Assembly: GCF_029946005.1 (NCBI RefSeq)
Contig: NZ_JAQSDR010000002.1
Location: forward strand, 124,001-188,000
Direction of reading: 5' to 3'
DNA length: 64,000 bases
DNA from: Aquabacterium sp.
Lineage (GTDB): Bacteria; Pseudomonadota; Gammaproteobacteria; Burkholderiales; Burkholderiaceae_C
Positions 62,067 through 64,000 of this stretch are shown here, piece after piece. The number at the start of each line of letters is the position of its first letter. Positions within the stretch are counted from its first letter, which is position 1. A program made the translations under genes and the position numbers. The notes below the pieces were generated by a model, which ran no database searches, was not told where the DNA came from, and was given only the letters and a program-made list of their open reading frames with translations.

Positions 62067-64000
62067 TCAGAGCCCCAGATCACGAACCGGATCGATCATG
62101 CTCAGGGTGACATCCTTGAGCAGCACCATGGGTTTGGCCGCCGACAAACCGGCCAAGCCATCGTGGTCAAGCGAGATTTGCAAGCCCCCGGCTGTGTCCG
62201 TCAGCACGACCACCCCTTTGCTCCTGGCCTCGAATCGGGTCCAACCAAACCGGCTGAGAAAGGGCCGCAAATCGATCTGGTCAACCCCCGGCTTGAAATC
62301 GGTGATGACATCGTTGCCATCGACCATCGAGCGGTACACGAACAGGTTTTTGCCGCCGCCACCAGTCAGGGTGTCGGCACCGAAGGCGCCGATGAAGACG
62401 TCGTTGGCCATGGTGCCCACCATCACGTCGCGGCCTCCATTGGCGCTACCGCCAACATGGGTCTTGAAGTCGCCGGCTACTGCCAACGGTATTTCCTTCG
62501 AGGCCACGCTCACCCCATCGGCGTTCAAGCCCGTGGCCGTCAATTTGTAGTAGCCGCTCGCGACAAACTTGGGAATGAACTCGGCCCGGAACTGTGCCTC
62601 CTCCGTGTTAGCCTCAATGTATTCAGTGGCAACGACGGCCAGCGGATCTGTCAGTTCAACGGGTTCGAAGGCGATTTTGACCTTGACGATCCCGGAGCCC
62701 GGCCTGATGTCAAGCTCTACCGGTATCGAGTACGACAAGGTCGAGTGGGGCTCCGGAAAATCAGCCACATACCAGTCGGCCTGGGGTCTGGCGATGCGCA
62801 GCAGCGGTGCTTCTTCCGAAAGAGGCGCGGTAGAAGCCTTCATGCGCACATTCATCTGCGAGCTGCCTTCAATGATGCCAAGGCGACGGCTCTGTATCTG
62901 CAGCGGCGCGGCAAAGCTCACGTCAGACGCCATCGCGACAGTCGCTGGCACCGATATCTTCGCGGTGACATAAGCACTGTCTACTCCTGTCAGACGCACC
63001 GACGCTGGCTCGAACGAGACCGTCGATCCGTTGGGCAGAGTCTCGGCTTTCAGGTTCAAGTCTTGCGCGCAACCCACCTTGTCATTGATGACGATGCTGG
63101 TCTGAGCGTACAGATTCTGAGCCCTGCCGCCTTGCGCCACCGCCTCCAAGGGCGAGGGCACATCAATGAGGGCACGGTAGTTCACTTTGCAAGGACCGAT
63201 CACCCGGGCGTCCGCACTGGAGGACGGAGCCGGGGCGACGAAAGTCTGCTGTCCGTGTTGCGGCACGGACAGGGCGGTCATCGTGCTCCAGTCGGATAAG
63301 TCGGTGGGCCGCCACTCAACCCAGTATCTGTCGCCTTGCCTGAAAGAACGGGTGCTGAAGGTGTACTGCCCGTTGCCCACGCTGGACGACGGCGCGTCCG
63401 GGAAGGGCCGGGCCAAGGGATCACCCAGGAACAGGCCCTGCCACGGAGACGAAACTGACTTCCAATAGGCTTCGATCAAAGTGGCACCACGAAAGTACCA
63501 GTCCACCATGACGGAGGCCTTGGGAAATTTTTGTTCATAAGCGTAGGGTTCTTCCACGGTACCGTAGCTGCCGGTCATGCCGGCGTCGAGCCAAGCGGTC
63601 GCGGGCATTTGGCCTGAGGTGGTCGTCAAGATGCCACCAAAAGAGGTCAGGTGATCACCGACCGCGCCAGGCAGGTAGGTGTTGGTATTCAGCAGACCAA
63701 CGGAGGTCAGGCCCGTGAAATAGAACAGGATGTCTGTTTCGTTGGAAATGAGGTTGGAGCCCGTTCCCGCCGCGTTGTTGACGTGAAGCATGCTCAAGCC
63801 GCCGGGCAACGCCCACCGAGGTGGCACAGCCGCGAAGTCCGCTGCTCTAGGGTTGCTGCGCGCCGAGTCCGTCGTGGTGACCAGACGCCCCTTACCCGAG
63901 GGGTAGGTGGCTTCGGCGGCACGGCCGCGATCAATGATCTTCTTGCCGGCCTCGAAGGTGGTAGCGCCAAGCATCATGGACGGCCTGATTTTGAGGTCGC
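62067..64000 (-). CDS. TIGR03790-like protein with C-terminal RTX-type region (partial, N-terminus off the right edge)
   Basis: About 644 residues are visible, and the frame is open to the last base (DLKIRPSMMLGATTFEAGKK at the start of what can be seen), so the true start lies outside the window. The first part matches the end of TIGR03790 proteins: GDHLTSFGGILTTTSGQ, TGSYGTVEEPYAYEQKFP and LIEAYWKSVSSPWQGLFLGD. The C-terminus reads NGGRDVMVGTMANDVFIGAF then GADTLTGGGGKNLFVYRSMV and DVITDFKPGVDQIDLRPFLS, an RTX calcium-binding type end typical of type I secreted proteins. No PEP-CTERM signal is present. TIGR03790 was, as I recall, defined in species with exosortase systems. Confidence 0.85.
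   Translation of the reverse strand, partial: DLKIRPSMMLGATTFEAGKKIIDRGRAAEATYPSGKGRLVTTTDSARSNPRAADFAAVPPRWALPGGLSMLHVNNAAGTGSNLISNETDILFYFTGLTSVGLLNTNTYLPGAVGDHLTSFGGILTTTSGQMPATAWLDAGMTGSYGTVEEPYAYEQKFPKASVMVDWYFRGATLIEAYWKSVSSPWQGLFLGDPLARPFPDAPSSSVGNGQYTFSTRSFRQGDRYWVEWRPTDLSDWSTMTALSVPQHGQQTFVAPAPSSSADARVIGPCKVNYRALIDVPSPLEAVAQGGRAQNLYAQTSIVINDKVGCAQDLNLKAETLPNGSTVSFEPASVRLTGVDSAYVTAKISVPATVAMASDVSFAAPLQIQSRRLGIIEGSSQMNVRMKASTAPLSEEAPLLRIARPQADWYVADFPEPHSTLSYSIPVELDIRPGSGIVKVKIAFEPVELTDPLAVVATEYIEANTEEAQFRAEFIPKFVASGYYKLTATGLNADGVSVASKEIPLAVAGDFKTHVGGSANGGRDVMVGTMANDVFIGAFGADTLTGGGGKNLFVYRSMVDGNDVITDFKPGVDQIDLRPFLSRFGWTRFEARSKGVVVLTDTAGGLQISLDHDGLAGLSAAKPMVLLKDVTLSMIDPVRDLGL

Noticed and set aside
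1..64000. Possible CRISPR arrays, tRNA or rRNA genes and insertion sequences
   Set aside because: I saw no regularly spaced direct repeats, cloverleaf candidate, rRNA segment, transposase or integrase in the parts I examined. A tRNA scan was not possible by eye for every gap, so this is an absence of evidence.

Overview
The window looks like chromosomal DNA of a Burkholderiales betaproteobacterium, probably Comamonadaceae or the neighbouring Leptothrix/Aquabacterium-type genera. This rests on the ribosomal protein sequences, a lipase/Lif foldase pair, the pilT-pilU block, the EpsF/EpsG plus exosortase B type of exopolysaccharide locus, and GC-rich coding DNA (one 60-base sample gave about 62% G+C). 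The assignment is inference, because no 16S rRNA or other typing marker is present. I saw no rRNA, tRNA, CRISPR array, insertion sequence or integrase.

Layout. 1-4173: spc-type ribosomal operon on the minus strand (rplN to rplO, cut by the left edge), with a strong sigma70-like promoter overlapping the tldD stop codon. 4170-7720: tldD, a lipase foldase and a secreted triacylglycerol lipase. 7901-10423: rsmI, divergent from yraN-diaA-dolP. 10433-14215: a hydroxyisobutyrate-dehydrogenase-like gene, pilU, a cyclic-nucleotide-binding protein and pilT. 14252-18275: yggS and proC with a two-component system inserted between them. 18276-18847: 572 bp without a credible gene, packed with inverted repeats. 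18848-20550: ubiA and a SapC-family gene. 20539-27252: a tripartite RND efflux operon with a divergent TetR regulator and a palindromic operator. 27138-28157: a histidine phosphatase and a DUF1840 protein.

28154-53111 is a large exopolysaccharide locus. It holds the chain-length/tyrosine kinase pair (epsF, epsG), gmd, exosortase B with EpsI, a Wzx-like flippase, a Wzy-like polymerase, six glycosyltransferases, three OafA-type acyltransferases, a GNAT and a WcaF-like acetyltransferase, and a ChbG/YdjC deacetylase. A DUF1501/DUF1800 pair lies inside it in the opposite direction. The last gene of the plus-strand run (53133) encodes a PEP-CTERM protein, a plausible exosortase substrate. The initiating phosphoglycosyltransferase and the Wza-type export channel are not in the window.

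54089-59661 is a tight six-gene minus-strand operon: an ExbB-type proton channel fused to secreted DUF2341 and LamG-like domains, two ExbD proteins, a TonB-like protein, a large putative porin and a periplasmic coiled-coil protein. It looks like a dedicated energised outer-membrane system that lacks a TonB-dependent receptor, and it is my best candidate for an undescribed system. Beside it lie a TPR/O-GlcNAc-transferase-like protein (59853) and, at the right edge, the end of a TIGR03790-like protein carrying an RTX-type C-terminus (62067-64000). 53133-64000 therefore reads as a cell-surface and secretion neighbourhood.
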